48,701 nt of DNA from Desulfobacteraceae bacterium (GCA_003599865.1 QZKS01000085.1:1-48701), one strand, 5' to 3'. Positions 1 to 7,823 are shown, numbered from the stretch's first letter. Program-made: numbers and translations. Notes: a model not told the origin generated them from the letters alone.

Positions 1-192
1 TTCGATAATCTTCAATGCGCCTTCCGGACATTCCCCAAGACAGGCTCCCAGACCGTCACACAGGTTGTCGGAAATCACCTTTGCCTTCCCGTCTATGATC
101 TCGATGGCCCCTTCTGCACAGGCAATCACACACTGCCCGCAACCATTACACAATTCTTCGTTAATTTCGATAATTTTTCGTTTGATCTTCAT
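1..192 (-). CDS. 4Fe-4S dicluster ferredoxin-like protein (C-terminus beyond left edge)
   Basis: Partial gene: the frame is open through base 1, so the C-terminus lies outside the window. The visible 64 residues hold a CxxCxxC cluster motif (CNGCGQC) followed by a further Cys, and a second set (CDGLGAC, then GECPEG), which is the pattern of a small ferredoxin that binds iron-sulfur clusters and carries electrons in the cytoplasm. I chose the ATG at 192 because a GGAG lies about six bases upstream; an in-frame ATG at 210 is possible. It follows the HD-domain gene by about 48 bases and hcp further upstream, so it is probably co-transcribed; a role as electron donor to Hcp is a reasonable inference, not shown. 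Confidence 0.85.
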   Translation of the reverse strand, partial: MKIKRKIIEINEELCNGCGQCVIACAEGAIEIIDGKAKVISDNLCDGLGACLGECPEGALKIIE

Positions 193-240
193 GGTATGCT
201 CCGTCTTCATCCTATCCGCTTATGCCGCAGCTGCGTTTTC

Positions 241-975
241 CTACACCTGTGATAACAGAACCTCTCTGGCTTTTTTCTTCCCGCTTTCCGTCAGAAAGGA
301 CTTCTCGATGATTTTTTCCAGGCGTTCCGGATCCGGTTCTTTGTTTTTGTTTCCCTCTTCAATATTCACAATCAGATCTGCATCATACACCGCTTTAAAA
401 TTGCTTGTTTCTTCTTCTCTCGGGCTGTGATGGTGTCCGACGATGTCACAGACTTCTTCGGTCAGCTCTTTTTTAGCGCCCAGTTTCTCCAGGATCTCCC
501 TTGCAATGGGAGGACCTTCCAGTTCCTGGTACCTGGCGGCCGTACTGCCATGCTTTTTTTCCGCAGCATGAATGCCGATATCATGAAGATATGCTGCGGA
601 TAATATCACGGCAAGGTTGCCGCCTTCCGCCTTCCCGATCGGTTCGGCATATCTGGCAACCTTGGTTGCATGACCGATCCGTCTGAAATCGGACTTGAAA
701 TATTTTTTCATTTCAATGGCCACCCTGTCCCTCAGCAGATTTTCTTTTTCCGCAAGCAGTTCAGGAGGGAGTGTTCCAATACACTGCTCGGCAAACTCGC
801 AATAGGACGCACATCCGAAATCCATGCTGGGATTCACAAAACGATGACCGCATTGATAGCATTTCCGGGCCGTGTCATCCTTGAAAAACTCCACCGCTGC
901 GCCGCACTTCGGACATTTTGCTTCAAAAATCGATCCCGGCTTCCAGTATCTGCTGTCCTGTCCCGGACATTTCAT
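241..975 (-). CDS. Zinc-ribbon HD-domain phosphohydrolase-like protein
   Basis: The 244-residue product begins with a zinc-ribbon-like segment (CPKC about residue 22 and CYQC about residue 40, then further Cys in CASYC and EQC) followed by an HD domain: GHATKV, the diagnostic His-Asp pair in YLHDIG, GHHHSP and a late Asp in YDADLIV. HD proteins are metal-dependent phosphohydrolases, often acting on nucleotides or cyclic nucleotides; the substrate here is unknown. A GGAGG precedes the ATG by about eight bases. It sits between hcp and a ferredoxin gene, which suggests a stress or signalling job tied to the Hcp system, but this is inference from position only. Confidence 0.85.
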   Translation of the reverse strand: MKCPGQDSRYWKPGSIFEAKCPKCGAAVEFFKDDTARKCYQCGHRFVNPSMDFGCASYCEFAEQCIGTLPPELLAEKENLLRDRVAIEMKKYFKSDFRRIGHATKVARYAEPIGKAEGGNLAVILSAAYLHDIGIHAAEKKHGSTAARYQELEGPPIAREILEKLGAKKELTEEVCDIVGHHHSPREEETSNFKAVYDADLIVNIEEGNKNKEPDPERLEKIIEKSFLTESGKKKAREVLLSQV

Positions 976-1034
976 GACTCTTCCTCCATTCTATACACCG
1001 TTGTTTGCTTCCGACTTCCTTTTCCGGATCCGAA

Positions 1035-1070
1035 CGGTTTTGCGACCTGAAAATGCAGATCGCAAAACCG
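1035..1070 (-). other. Strong hairpin between hcp and the HD-domain gene
   Basis: Perfect 11-base inverted repeat (CGGTTTTGCGA at 1035-1045 and its complement at 1060-1070) with a 14-base loop, lying in the 116-base gap downstream of hcp. No T-run follows on the minus strand, so it is not a standard intrinsic terminator. It could stabilise the hcp 3' end after processing or be a protein binding site. Confidence 0.6.
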
Positions 1071-1091
1071 GTTCTTCACTGCATTTCCCTG

Positions 1092-2714
1092 CTACCCGAG
1101 AATCGCTTTCAGGTCTTCTTCCGCTGTCTTGATCGGCATGATGTTAAAATTCTCAACCAGCACATTCAGTACATTCGGCGTAATAAATGCCGGCAGGCTG
1201 GGTCCGAGACGGATATCCTTGATTCCCAGATGAAGCAGGGAAAGAAGAATGACACATGCCTTCTGTTCATACCAGGACAGGATCATGGAAAGCGGCAGAT
1301 CGTTGACACCGCATCCGAAAGCGTTTGCAAGGGCTACGGCAATCTGAATGGCAGAATATGCGTCATTGCACTGGCCGATATCCAGCAGCCTTGGAATGCC
1401 GCCGATATCTCCCAGATCCTTGTCAAAGAAACGGAATTTTCCACAGGCAAGTGTCAGTACGACACAGTCTTTCGGCACTTTTTCCACAAACTCGGTATAG
1501 TAGTTTCTTCCCGGCTTTGCACCATCACAGCCGCCGACCAGGAAAAAATGCCGCAAAGCCTTTCCCTTGACGGCTTCAATCACTTTATCGGCAACGCCCA
1601 ATACGGCGTTTCGGGCAAAACCGGTCATGATGGTCTTGCCTTGCGTGTCAGCGGCAAATCCCGGCATGGCAAGGGCCTTTTTAATGGCCGGCGAAAAATT
1701 TTTGTCCGCAATGTGCATTACTCCCGGCCAGCCCACCAGTCCGGTTGTAAAGATATGATCCGCATAGGTATCCCTGGGCTTCTGGATACAGTTCGTCGTC
1801 ATGATGATGGCTCCGGGAAATGCATCAAACTCTTTGGCCTGGTTCTGCCATGCTGTCCCGTAATGACCATAAAAATGGCTGTATTTTTTCAGCCCCGGAT
1901 ATCCATGGCAGGGAAGCATCTCACCGTGTGTATACACATTGATCCCCTTACCCTCTGTCTGCTTCAGGATATCCTCAAGATCCTTCAAATCATGCCCGGA
2001 TACCAGGATCGCCTTTCCTGCCCTGGCTCCCAGCGGCACCTTGGTCGGAACCGGATGACCATACCGTCCGGTATTGCCGGCATCCAGCAGTTCCATGGCC
2101 TTGAGGTTCACCTCTCCGCACTTCAGGGCAAGCCCGACCATCTCATCCACCGTAACGTCTTTTTTCAGGGTAGCGGCAAGTCCTTCATGGACAAATGCAA
2201 ATACCGCATCGTCACTTTTCCCCAGAATCGCCGCATGATCTGCATAAGCGGCCAGGCCCTTGATCCCGTAAATCAAAAGCTGCTTCAAAGACCAGATATC
2301 TTCATTTTCGCTTTGATCCGCCAGAATACCGACCGTTTCGCCAATCGCAATCAGTTCTTCCTTGCTTTTCCGGTCGCACCGGCACTCCTCGACGGCATCA
2401 ACCTTTCCGCCGGCAGCCTTGACCTTTTCCTTCAGTGCTCTCTTATGGACCGCACATGCATGGATCAGATCGACAAAACGGTCCGCATCGAAACTCACAT
2501 TGGTAAGGGTTGAAAAAACACCCTCACAGGTAAACCGGTTGACCGTATTATCCTTCACACCGACCTTCCGGCCTTCCACGGCAACTACCGAAAGTCCTTT
2601 CAACGAATGAATCAACATATCCTGAAGCGCCGCCACATCCGGCTGTTTCCCGCATACACCGATTTTTGTACATCCTTCACCTTTTGCAGTCTGCTCACAT
2701 TGATAACAAAACAT
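1092..2714 (-). CDS. hcp: Hydroxylamine reductase / hybrid cluster protein
   Basis: The 540-residue product is a full-length class I hybrid cluster protein (prismane protein). The N-terminal cysteines follow C-x2-C-x8-C-x5-C (C3, C6, C15, C21), the [4Fe-4S] pattern of class I Hcp, and the C-terminal half carries family segments such as VGGCDGAKPGRNYYTE and LACGKFRF that ligate the hybrid [4Fe-2O-2S] cluster. Hcp acts in the cytoplasm on nitrosative stress; hydroxylamine reductase and NO reductase activities have been described for the family. I start at the ATG at 2714, which has AGGAGG nine bases upstream; the longer frame from 2744 lacks this. An inverted repeat typical of a CRP/FNR-family regulator lies about 100 bases upstream. 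Confidence 0.97.
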   Translation of the reverse strand: MFCYQCEQTAKGEGCTKIGVCGKQPDVAALQDMLIHSLKGLSVVAVEGRKVGVKDNTVNRFTCEGVFSTLTNVSFDADRFVDLIHACAVHKRALKEKVKAAGGKVDAVEECRCDRKSKEELIAIGETVGILADQSENEDIWSLKQLLIYGIKGLAAYADHAAILGKSDDAVFAFVHEGLAATLKKDVTVDEMVGLALKCGEVNLKAMELLDAGNTGRYGHPVPTKVPLGARAGKAILVSGHDLKDLEDILKQTEGKGINVYTHGEMLPCHGYPGLKKYSHFYGHYGTAWQNQAKEFDAFPGAIIMTTNCIQKPRDTYADHIFTTGLVGWPGVMHIADKNFSPAIKKALAMPGFAADTQGKTIMTGFARNAVLGVADKVIEAVKGKALRHFFLVGGCDGAKPGRNYYTEFVEKVPKDCVVLTLACGKFRFFDKDLGDIGGIPRLLDIGQCNDAYSAIQIAVALANAFGCGVNDLPLSMILSWYEQKACVILLSLLHLGIKDIRLGPSLPAFITPNVLNVLVENFNIMPIKTAEEDLKAILG

Positions 2715-2799
2715 AATCACGGCCTCCTTTTTTTGAATGTTCACTTCGATATTTGATAATGACCTGTTTTCTTTGTTTTGAATATGATTTACCGCAAGG

Positions 2800-2813
2800 G
2801 GAACGAAAGTTCC
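2800..2813. promoter_or_regulatory. Second inverted repeat next to the hcp operator
   Basis: GGAAC-GAAA-GTTCC, a perfect 5-base-arm inverted repeat directly abutting the TTGAC-N4-GTCAA site. It may be part of a compound operator or a chance palindrome. No regulator is identified. Confidence 0.35.
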
Positions 2814-2827
2814 TTGACATAGGTCAA
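2814..2827. promoter_or_regulatory. HcpR-like (CRP/FNR-family) operator upstream of hcp
   Basis: Perfect inverted repeat TTGAC-ATAG-GTCAA, 100 bases before the hcp start codon. CRP/FNR-family regulators bind such N4-spaced palindromes, and HcpR of this family controls hcp in sulfate-reducing bacteria. The regulator gene is not in this window, so the assignment is by motif and position. Confidence 0.6.
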
Positions 2828-3009
2828 CAAATCTTTTTTTTTGAAAAAAAATCTCTTTCGGGCATCAAAGATCCTGCACAATCCCAAATTGAGATAAAAA
2901 AATAGATTGTAAAATTCAGATCGATCGATGGGAAATCAACAAAGAAACAGGTTGTACCGACAAAACAAGCCCCTGCCCGGCATCACGATAGTCATGCGTT
3001 ATGGATGGT

Positions 3010-3035
3010 CTCCCGGCAATGTGAAAAACCGGGAG
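3010..3035 (-). terminator. Possible weak terminator after the DUF362 gene
   Basis: CTCCCGG and CCGGGAG pair across a 12-base loop, 11 bases beyond the stop of the DUF362 gene. There is no T-run on the minus strand, so termination would have to be factor-assisted or the hairpin only protects the 3' end. The rest of 2830-3045 shows no supported gene. Confidence 0.3.
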
Positions 3036-3045
3036 CAAGCCCGGA

Positions 3046-4341
3046 TCAAGCCTGAAAAAATGCTTGTTCAAATCCTGCTTTGCCATCATACTTTCGGCTC
3101 TGCTCTTTCATGTAGCCGTGATATACTGTCTCGTTTACTTCAAGCCCTGCAGACTTGAGGGCTGTGACGACATCCTGCTCGGAAGGAGGGCAGCCAATAA
3201 CTTCAACGGCTTCCTGTATATTCGGGTTGGCCTCATTGGCCTTTTTGATGCAGTTGCCCAGGAGAATGGTTTTTTCATATCCGGGACGGGCCTGCATTTT
3301 TTTCCCGTTCAGGATCTCCACTTTCGGCAGCGGCCGGCCCTTAAAGGCGGACAGGACCAGAATGTTGGCCATATTGGCTATGGGTGAGCACCCGGAACAA
3401 AGGGAATCATCATATTTGGGGAGAGCGACCCCTGTAATGCCGAATTTTTGAAAAATCCCCGGTCCGGTATTATCCGCAGTCCAGGTCCAGTCCCATTTCA
3501 GCGGCGTGATCTGGTCTTCCAGCTTTTCTCCCAGGATTTCATAGTCCTGAAGCAAAAGTGACCGGTCATGGCGTTTGGCATAATACTCAAAATGCTTGAT
3601 ATCACCGCTGTCATACCCGATCGTTTTGGCAGCCACGATATCCGCTCCCAGAATATCGGTGGATGCGATGATCAGATCCTTTCGGTATGCATTGCCAAAA
3701 TGAAGCGCGCCTTTTTCCAGTGCATAGATTCCATCCACAATCGTCAATGCCGGTTTCAGGAAATCGGCGATATGGGAAAAACAATACTCCAGATTCAGCT
3801 TGGCATGATGGCACATTTTTTTGGATTGCAGCTTCAGACACCCTTTCAGGTTTTTCAGGCCCAAAGAAACCTTTGTCTGGCCATGGGTTTTCAATACCGG
3901 AAAATTGATCAGGAAATCACAATCCACCGCATCCTTGGCAATATGCAGACTCAGATCATCATGGAAAACAAATTTTTCCGTTTTGGATTTATTGAGGTCC
4001 AGCAGATTCACATCATATCGCTTTTCCAGCTCCCGGTAACCAAGACCCTCAAAGGCCTGCATGGTTCCCACACTCTTTTGTATCTGAACCGACCCTTCGC
4101 CGATGGAGATATGCCGGCATCCGAAATCCTGTAAAAGGATAATCAGATCTTCGACCAGTCTGGTGGTCGTATATACGCCAAAAGGCGCAATGGGATATCG
4201 GTCTTCCCAGGCTACCAGATTGGGCTTGATCAATACACGGTCTGTCTGTTTTAATTTGGCAAATCCCTCACAAAGCTGAAGGGCTTTTTGCAAAGAGGCT
4301 GAATCGGATTGATATTTCACCAGAGACACACGTGGAAGCAT
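3046..4341 (-). CDS. DUF362 domain protein
   Basis: The 431-residue product matches the DUF362 family by its N-terminal half: IKPNLV (about residue 38), SIGEGS (about 100), INFPVLKTH (about 147) and LGLKNLKGC (about 161). DUF362 proteins are widespread in anaerobes and often carry ferredoxin domains; here I see no classic CxxCxxC cluster set, only isolated Cys such as SLCSGCSP near residue 315, so an iron-sulfur role is uncertain. An AGGA lies seven bases before the ATG. It is transcribed toward hcp but separated from it by about 330 bases with hcp's own control region, so it is probably independent. Biochemical function unknown. Confidence 0.85.
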   Translation of the reverse strand: MLPRVSLVKYQSDSASLQKALQLCEGFAKLKQTDRVLIKPNLVAWEDRYPIAPFGVYTTTRLVEDLIILLQDFGCRHISIGEGSVQIQKSVGTMQAFEGLGYRELEKRYDVNLLDLNKSKTEKFVFHDDLSLHIAKDAVDCDFLINFPVLKTHGQTKVSLGLKNLKGCLKLQSKKMCHHAKLNLEYCFSHIADFLKPALTIVDGIYALEKGALHFGNAYRKDLIIASTDILGADIVAAKTIGYDSGDIKHFEYYAKRHDRSLLLQDYEILGEKLEDQITPLKWDWTWTADNTGPGIFQKFGITGVALPKYDDSLCSGCSPIANMANILVLSAFKGRPLPKVEILNGKKMQARPGYEKTILLGNCIKKANEANPNIQEAVEVIGCPPSEQDVVTALKSAGLEVNETVYHGYMKEQSRKYDGKAGFEQAFFQA

Positions 4342-4539
4342 TGGTTTTTCCTAAATGAATTAATTGTTGATTCAATATGTTCCCTTTATACCTGCCTCTT
4401 GTTTGTACATGAAAACGCAGACGGTTACAATTCTTTTTTTGTGCATCGGGATGATGGTTTCCGGCGAATGCGCCCGCGTTTACTATCCGGGAGCAACGTC
4501 GGCTATTTTATAAATTTCATCAATTTTAAGGTAAGACAT

Positions 4540-4569
4540 TTGACATCCGGGCCGACTTGCACATATATT
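4540..4569 (+). promoter_or_regulatory. Sigma70-type promoter for the 4625 gene
   Basis: TTGACA at 4540-4545 and TATATT at 4564-4569 with an 18-base spacer, about 55 bases before the start codon. The -35 is a consensus match and the -10 differs by one base. Confidence 0.6.
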
Positions 4570-4624
4570 CAGGGGCAGAAATCGATATGTTGAAGGGGTT
4601 CCCATCTGAGCAGACGAGGTTAAA

Positions 4625-5056
4625 ATGAAATATACTGTATTTTCAATCTTTTTTTTGGTTTTGCTATTTTTTTCGGCAGCTGCTCCGCATGGGGCTCAAG
4701 TCAAGCCTGCACAGAACTTTTATCCCAGCCCCAGCTATGAAGTTGAAAACCTGGAAGCCGTCCTTCACCAGGCCGGCCTTTTTAGTGTCAGCGGGGAAAT
4801 TCGAAATACCGATGCCCACCCGACAATCGGATATGTAGTGATCTACTTTTCAAATGACAAGGACGAGGTAATCGCTGAAGCGGAAACGATTGTGAATGAT
4901 AAAAAAGCCATTGAACCAGGCAATACCGGCCACTTTAAATTTTCCCAAAAAATTGACGAGTACAAGCGGATTACAAAAACATTTATTGAATATGTGGTTC
5001 AGGAAAAAATTGTTTCCCCGAAAAAGCCGCTGATTATCATTGGAACAAAACGGTAG
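4625..5056 (+). CDS. Exported protein, FxLYD-like beta domain
   Basis: The 143-residue product has a clear signal peptide (hydrophobic residues 4-20, cleavage probably after the AAAPHGA stretch) and a mature domain of about 115 residues. Segments such as LFSVSGEIRNTDAHPTIGYV and VIYFSNDKDEVIAEAE resemble the FxLYD/DUF-type beta-sandwich found in exported proteins, in which an intact versus modified backbone comparison 'X-V-x-G-x-I-x-N' recurs; this is a weak fold-level guess. GAGG lies six bases before the ATG and a good sigma70 promoter precedes it. It stands alone, converging on the TPR gene. Function unknown. Confidence 0.8.
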   Translation: MKYTVFSIFFLVLLFFSAAAPHGAQVKPAQNFYPSPSYEVENLEAVLHQAGLFSVSGEIRNTDAHPTIGYVVIYFSNDKDEVIAEAETIVNDKKAIEPGNTGHFKFSQKIDEYKRITKTFIEYVVQEKIVSPKKPLIIIGTKR

Positions 5057-5077
5057 CGGTTGCGGTTTGCATCTGTT

Positions 5078-6298
5078 TCAGGAAGACGAATCTCTCCGGG
5101 AACCGATAAACGGTTTTTCCAGGTACTGCCTGGCCTTCTGATCCACCATCCGATTTCGCAACGCCCCCTTGTAGGAACTGGCCTTCTCGTAATATCCGGT
5201 TGCTGTTTCCCTTTTTTTTTCGATATCGGCAAGCATTCCCAGCAGCAGGTCCGTATATGGCCGCAATGAATTGTTTTGATATGCTGCATCTGTTTCAAGC
5301 CGAAAAAGAATCGCCCGGGCAGAGGTCGGGTTGTCCTGTCTGATCCATGCCTCGGCTTTCACCTGGAGTGCCGCCTGCCTGACCACGTCATCATAATTCC
5401 GAATGCGCTGATCAACCTTTTCGATGATCCGGTCGGATTTTTCAGCAGCATCCTGATGCTTTCCTTCCGCCAGCAAGAGCCTGGCATGCTGAATCTCCAG
5501 AACCGGATTATCCGGAAAACGGGAGATCAGGTCAGCGGATATTTCCCGAGCTGTTGTCATCCGGTCTTCTTCAAAATTCAAAAAAATGCCGACCAGAAGG
5601 CTTTCTGCCCCCGGACGATGCAAAGCACTGTTTCCCCTGGCCCGTTCCAGGGCGTTCAAACCTTCTTCTGTCGATCCGTTTGGTATAAACCAAAGAAAAT
5701 TAAACACCTGTAAAAACCGGGGAAGACGCCCTGCAAAATAGGAATAGGCACCATAGGGAAAATAGAGGTCTTCACATGGGTTGCCGGCCATCAAACCGGA
5801 CGGGCTTGTTTTGTTCTCCTGTTTTTCACAGATCTCAATGGCCCGCTCCAGATATGTCCGACCCTTCTCTCCCAGAACGCCCCCCCTGTAAAGCCTTCCG
5901 TTGTGAGCTTCCAGGCGTCCCAGGTACGTATACACAAGCCCCATGTAATGCAGCGCATCCACGTTGTTTTCATCAACCGCCAGCATTTTCTCCGCCTGTT
6001 CTCCGGCTTGATTCAGATACTGCCGAATCCGATCAATATGACGCGGGTTGCCTGCATCCAGACTGTTGCGCCAAAACAGCACAACTGCCTGATAAAAAGC
6101 CTGCGACGGATGTTCCGGATCTACGGCTTCAATGGTTGAAAAGATCTCGGCCGCCCGGTCATAATCACCGGAAAAATTAGCTTCGATCCCTTTCATCAAA
6201 ATCCGGTGAATAGCTACCGTATTGGCTGCCGCGATGTTTTCATCCAGTTGAAAAACAAACACCAGAAGCAACCCAATCCATATACCCGGCCTACCCAT
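5078..6298 (-). CDS. Exported TPR-repeat protein
   Basis: About 406 residues with an N-terminal hydrophobic signal segment (IWIGLLLVFVFQL) and several tetratricopeptide-type helix pairs, for example around GDYDRAAEIFSTIEAVDP, NVDALHYMGLVYTYLGRLEA and ARLLLAEGKHQDAAEK. Such proteins are scaffolds in the periplasm or on the membrane. The frame extends to 6319, but I prefer the ATG at 6298, which has GAGGGG upstream; this start overlaps the end of the MarR gene by eight bases, pointing to translational coupling. Its conserved middle (residues about 175-240, with a Pro/aromatic-rich patch PYGAYSYFAGRLPRF) is not a TPR and may be the functional part. Role unknown. Confidence 0.8.
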   Translation of the reverse strand: MGRPGIWIGLLLVFVFQLDENIAAANTVAIHRILMKGIEANFSGDYDRAAEIFSTIEAVDPEHPSQAFYQAVVLFWRNSLDAGNPRHIDRIRQYLNQAGEQAEKMLAVDENNVDALHYMGLVYTYLGRLEAHNGRLYRGGVLGEKGRTYLERAIEICEKQENKTSPSGLMAGNPCEDLYFPYGAYSYFAGRLPRFLQVFNFLWFIPNGSTEEGLNALERARGNSALHRPGAESLLVGIFLNFEEDRMTTAREISADLISRFPDNPVLEIQHARLLLAEGKHQDAAEKSDRIIEKVDQRIRNYDDVVRQAALQVKAEAWIRQDNPTSARAILFRLETDAAYQNNSLRPYTDLLLGMLADIEKKRETATGYYEKASSYKGALRNRMVDQKARQYLEKPFIGSRRDSSS

Positions 6299-6752
6299 GG
6301 TTCCCGAACCCCTCTTCATGGTTGCGGAGTCTTTCCAGCAGACGCCCCAGATCAGCCTTCATCCGGAAAAACTCTTCGACGGTCAATCCACTCCGACAAA
6401 ACAGTTTTTCCGGCACCTCGAAGGCCTTTTCCTTCAGGATTTCTCCTTTTTCCGTCACCTTGATCAAGACCTTTCTCTCATCCTCCCTGGACCGAATCCG
6501 CTCAACCAGCCCATTGCTCTCCATCCTTTTCAGCAGCGGTGTTAACGTACCGGAATCCAGAAAAAGCCGTTCTCCGAGTCCGGTTACACTCTGCGGACTA
6601 TTCTCCCACAGCACCAGCATAACCAGATACTGCGGATAGGTTATGCCCAGCTGATTCAACAAAGGCCGATACAGCCGTGTCAAACTTCTGGAACAGGCAT
6701 AAATCGCAAAACACAGCTGGCTGTCCAGTTTCAGCAGATCATTTCCGTCCAT
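6291..6752 (-). CDS. ohrR: OhrR-type MarR-family regulator, organic-peroxide sensor
   Basis: The 153-residue product is a winged-helix MarR repressor. The N-terminal signature LDSQLCFAIY places Cys14 at the position of the OhrR reactive cysteine (C15 in Bacillus subtilis), and ITYPQYLVMLVLWE and the wing segment SREDERKVLI match the family. A second Cys at 119 lies 105 residues after the first, the same spacing as C22 and C127 of the two-cysteine OhrR of Xanthomonas, so peroxide probably causes a disulfide that releases DNA. I start at the ATG at 6752 (GGAG eight bases upstream), overlapping the lipoprotein gene by 14 bases. No ohr gene is in the window; its target may be its own operon. Confidence 0.88.
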   Translation of the reverse strand: MDGNDLLKLDSQLCFAIYACSRSLTRLYRPLLNQLGITYPQYLVMLVLWENSPQSVTGLGERLFLDSGTLTPLLKRMESNGLVERIRSREDERKVLIKVTEKGEILKEKAFEVPEKLFCRSGLTVEEFFRMKADLGRLLERLRNHEEGFGNHG

Positions 6753-7191
6753 CAATCGACTCCGCGGCAAACAATTTCCGCAACTGCTCCACCCGTTTCC
6801 GGTTAACCCCGAGATCCGAATATCCAAGCCGGGAAGCGGATCGAACATGGATCACATTCTCATCCGGCAAATAAAATTCCACATCATCGACAAAGCCCAT
6901 GATTGCCGACTTGCATTCCATGCGGAGATAATCTTCATTCTCCTGTATAACAGTCGTCCTTTCCAGAGACGCAATGGCTTTTTTCAAGCGTTGAAATGCG
7001 GATTGTTTCGACCCCTCGTATAAAAAGGGCGCAACAGCATGATCTTCATCCGTTGCCTGACTGCCGACACAATTGGGTTTGGACGGGCAGTCTGTCAATC
7101 GGCCGTTAATAACACCGAGGTTTACCGGGCGCTGCCCTGCACAGGACATCATGATCATGCAACCGATTAACGGAATTCCAAAATATTTCAT
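6739..7191 (-). CDS. DUF1499 lipoprotein
   Basis: The 150-residue product starts with a short signal and a lipobox-like MMSC at about residues 14-17, so it is probably lipid-anchored. The mature part fits DUF1499: LTDCPSKPNCVGSQ, followed by LKKAIASLERTTVI, a central YLRMECKSAIMGFVDDVEFY and the closing VIHVRSASRLGYSDLGVN. I use the ATG at 7191, which has GAGGTGG about five bases upstream, not the longer frame from 7275 that runs through the tRNA terminator. It is the first gene of the run DUF1499-ohrR-TPR, with tandem AATT-type palindromes in its promoter region. Molecular function of the family is unknown. Confidence 0.88.
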   Translation of the reverse strand: MKYFGIPLIGCMIMMSCAGQRPVNLGVINGRLTDCPSKPNCVGSQATDEDHAVAPFLYEGSKQSAFQRLKKAIASLERTTVIQENEDYLRMECKSAIMGFVDDVEFYLPDENVIHVRSASRLGYSDLGVNRKRVEQLRKLFAAESIDGRK

Positions 7192-7223
7192 CTGCCACCT
7201 CTTTTCGGGTTGAATAGTTTTAG

Positions 7224-7249
7224 AAAATTTAATTTTGCACAATTTAATT
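7224..7249 (-). promoter_or_regulatory. Tandem OhrR-like boxes in front of the DUF1499-ohrR-TPR operon
   Basis: Two AT palindromes with centres 15 bases apart: AAAATTTAATTTT (7224-7236, perfect) and AATTTAATT (7241-7249, flanked by GCAC and TGCC). OhrR operators in other bacteria are built on an AATT-N-AATT core, often in tandem. The site is 33-58 bases ahead of the start codon, where a repressor would block transcription. The region is AT-rich, so chance is possible. Confidence 0.45.
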
Positions 7250-7276
7250 TGCCAAAATAAAAAAGTCAAGTGCAAT

Positions 7277-7309
7277 AAAAAAGGGGCTTTCCGTTTACGG
7301 ATAAGCCCC
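7277..7309 (-). terminator. Intrinsic terminator after tRNA-Leu
   Basis: GGGGCTT (7283-7289) pairs with AAGCCCC (7303-7309), with an inner CCGT/ACGG stem, and is followed on the minus strand by six T. It lies just past the tRNA 3' end. A T-run on the plus strand (7313-7320) means it could also work in the other direction. Confidence 0.85.
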
Positions 7310-7321
7310 TGATTTTTTTTA

Positions 7322-7408
7322 TGGTGCCGGAGGGGAGAATCGAACTCCCATGCCCTTGCGAGCGGAGGATTTTGAGTCCTCTGCGTCTACCAGTTTCACC
7401 ACTCCGGC
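7322..7408 (-). tRNA. tRNA-Leu (anticodon CAA)
   Basis: An 87-base cloverleaf with acceptor stem GCCGGAG/CTCCGGC, anticodon stem GAGGA/TCCTC around the loop CTCAAAA (anticodon CAA at 7374-7372, reading UUG), a long variable arm as in class II leucine tRNAs, T-arm GGGAG-TTCGATT-CTCCC and an encoded CCA at 7324-7322. Confidence 0.98.
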
Positions 7409-7636
7409 ATGGTTTTGATTTTATAAGTGAAACCACATGCATTGTCAATAAGGAACAACAATAAAAAAAAGCCCCTCCATCAAGAAATCAGCATCAGAAT
7501 TGCGCTTTTTATCTTTGTAACATGGCAGGCTCTCTGTTATAAACTTACAGGTGCTGACCAACCGGGATCGTACCTGGATCAGATCAGTTGTTTTCCATTT
7601 TTACCGAACCTTTTTTTCCTGATCGTGAGGCCGATG

Positions 7637-7813
7637 ATGTCAAAGCTTACGAAAATAGAGCAACCCCTGATAGACGCCCTGGAAGCCATTATGATCTTTA
7701 TCAAAGAAACAACCGGAAGAACGCCGAATCAGGTGGAGCTTGCCAAAGCACTCAAGAGATATTTTGTCATGAACGAAATTAAAGATCATATTTTCATGGA
7801 TCAGAAAGATTGA
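7637..7813 (+). CDS. Small conserved-looking protein, 58 residues
   Basis: A short acidic/basic mixed helical protein (segments KIEQPLIDALEAIMIFIKE and NQVELAKALKRYFVMNEIKD) with no signal peptide or membrane segment; the second segment could be part of a helix-turn-helix but is too short to call. The start is ATG 7637, or the adjacent ATG at 7634, with GAGG at 7626-7629; the longer frame from 7427 begins inside the tRNA upstream region and is unlikely. It ends 10 bases before the EamA transporter start, which has no good ribosome binding site of its own, so the two are probably coupled. Function unknown. Confidence 0.65.
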   Translation: MSKLTKIEQPLIDALEAIMIFIKETTGRTPNQVELAKALKRYFVMNEIKDHIFMDQKD

Positions 7814-7823
7814 ATTTCAAAAA

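Noticed and set aside
1005-2513. 502-codon plus-strand frame antisense to hcp
   Set aside because: Shadow frame produced by the codon bias of hcp; the minus-strand product is an unmistakable Hcp and this frame has no recognisable domain or ribosome binding site.
2928-3158. 76-codon plus-strand frame between hcp and the DUF362 gene
   Set aside because: Overlaps the end of the DUF362 gene in antisense and has no ribosome binding site; treated as chance.
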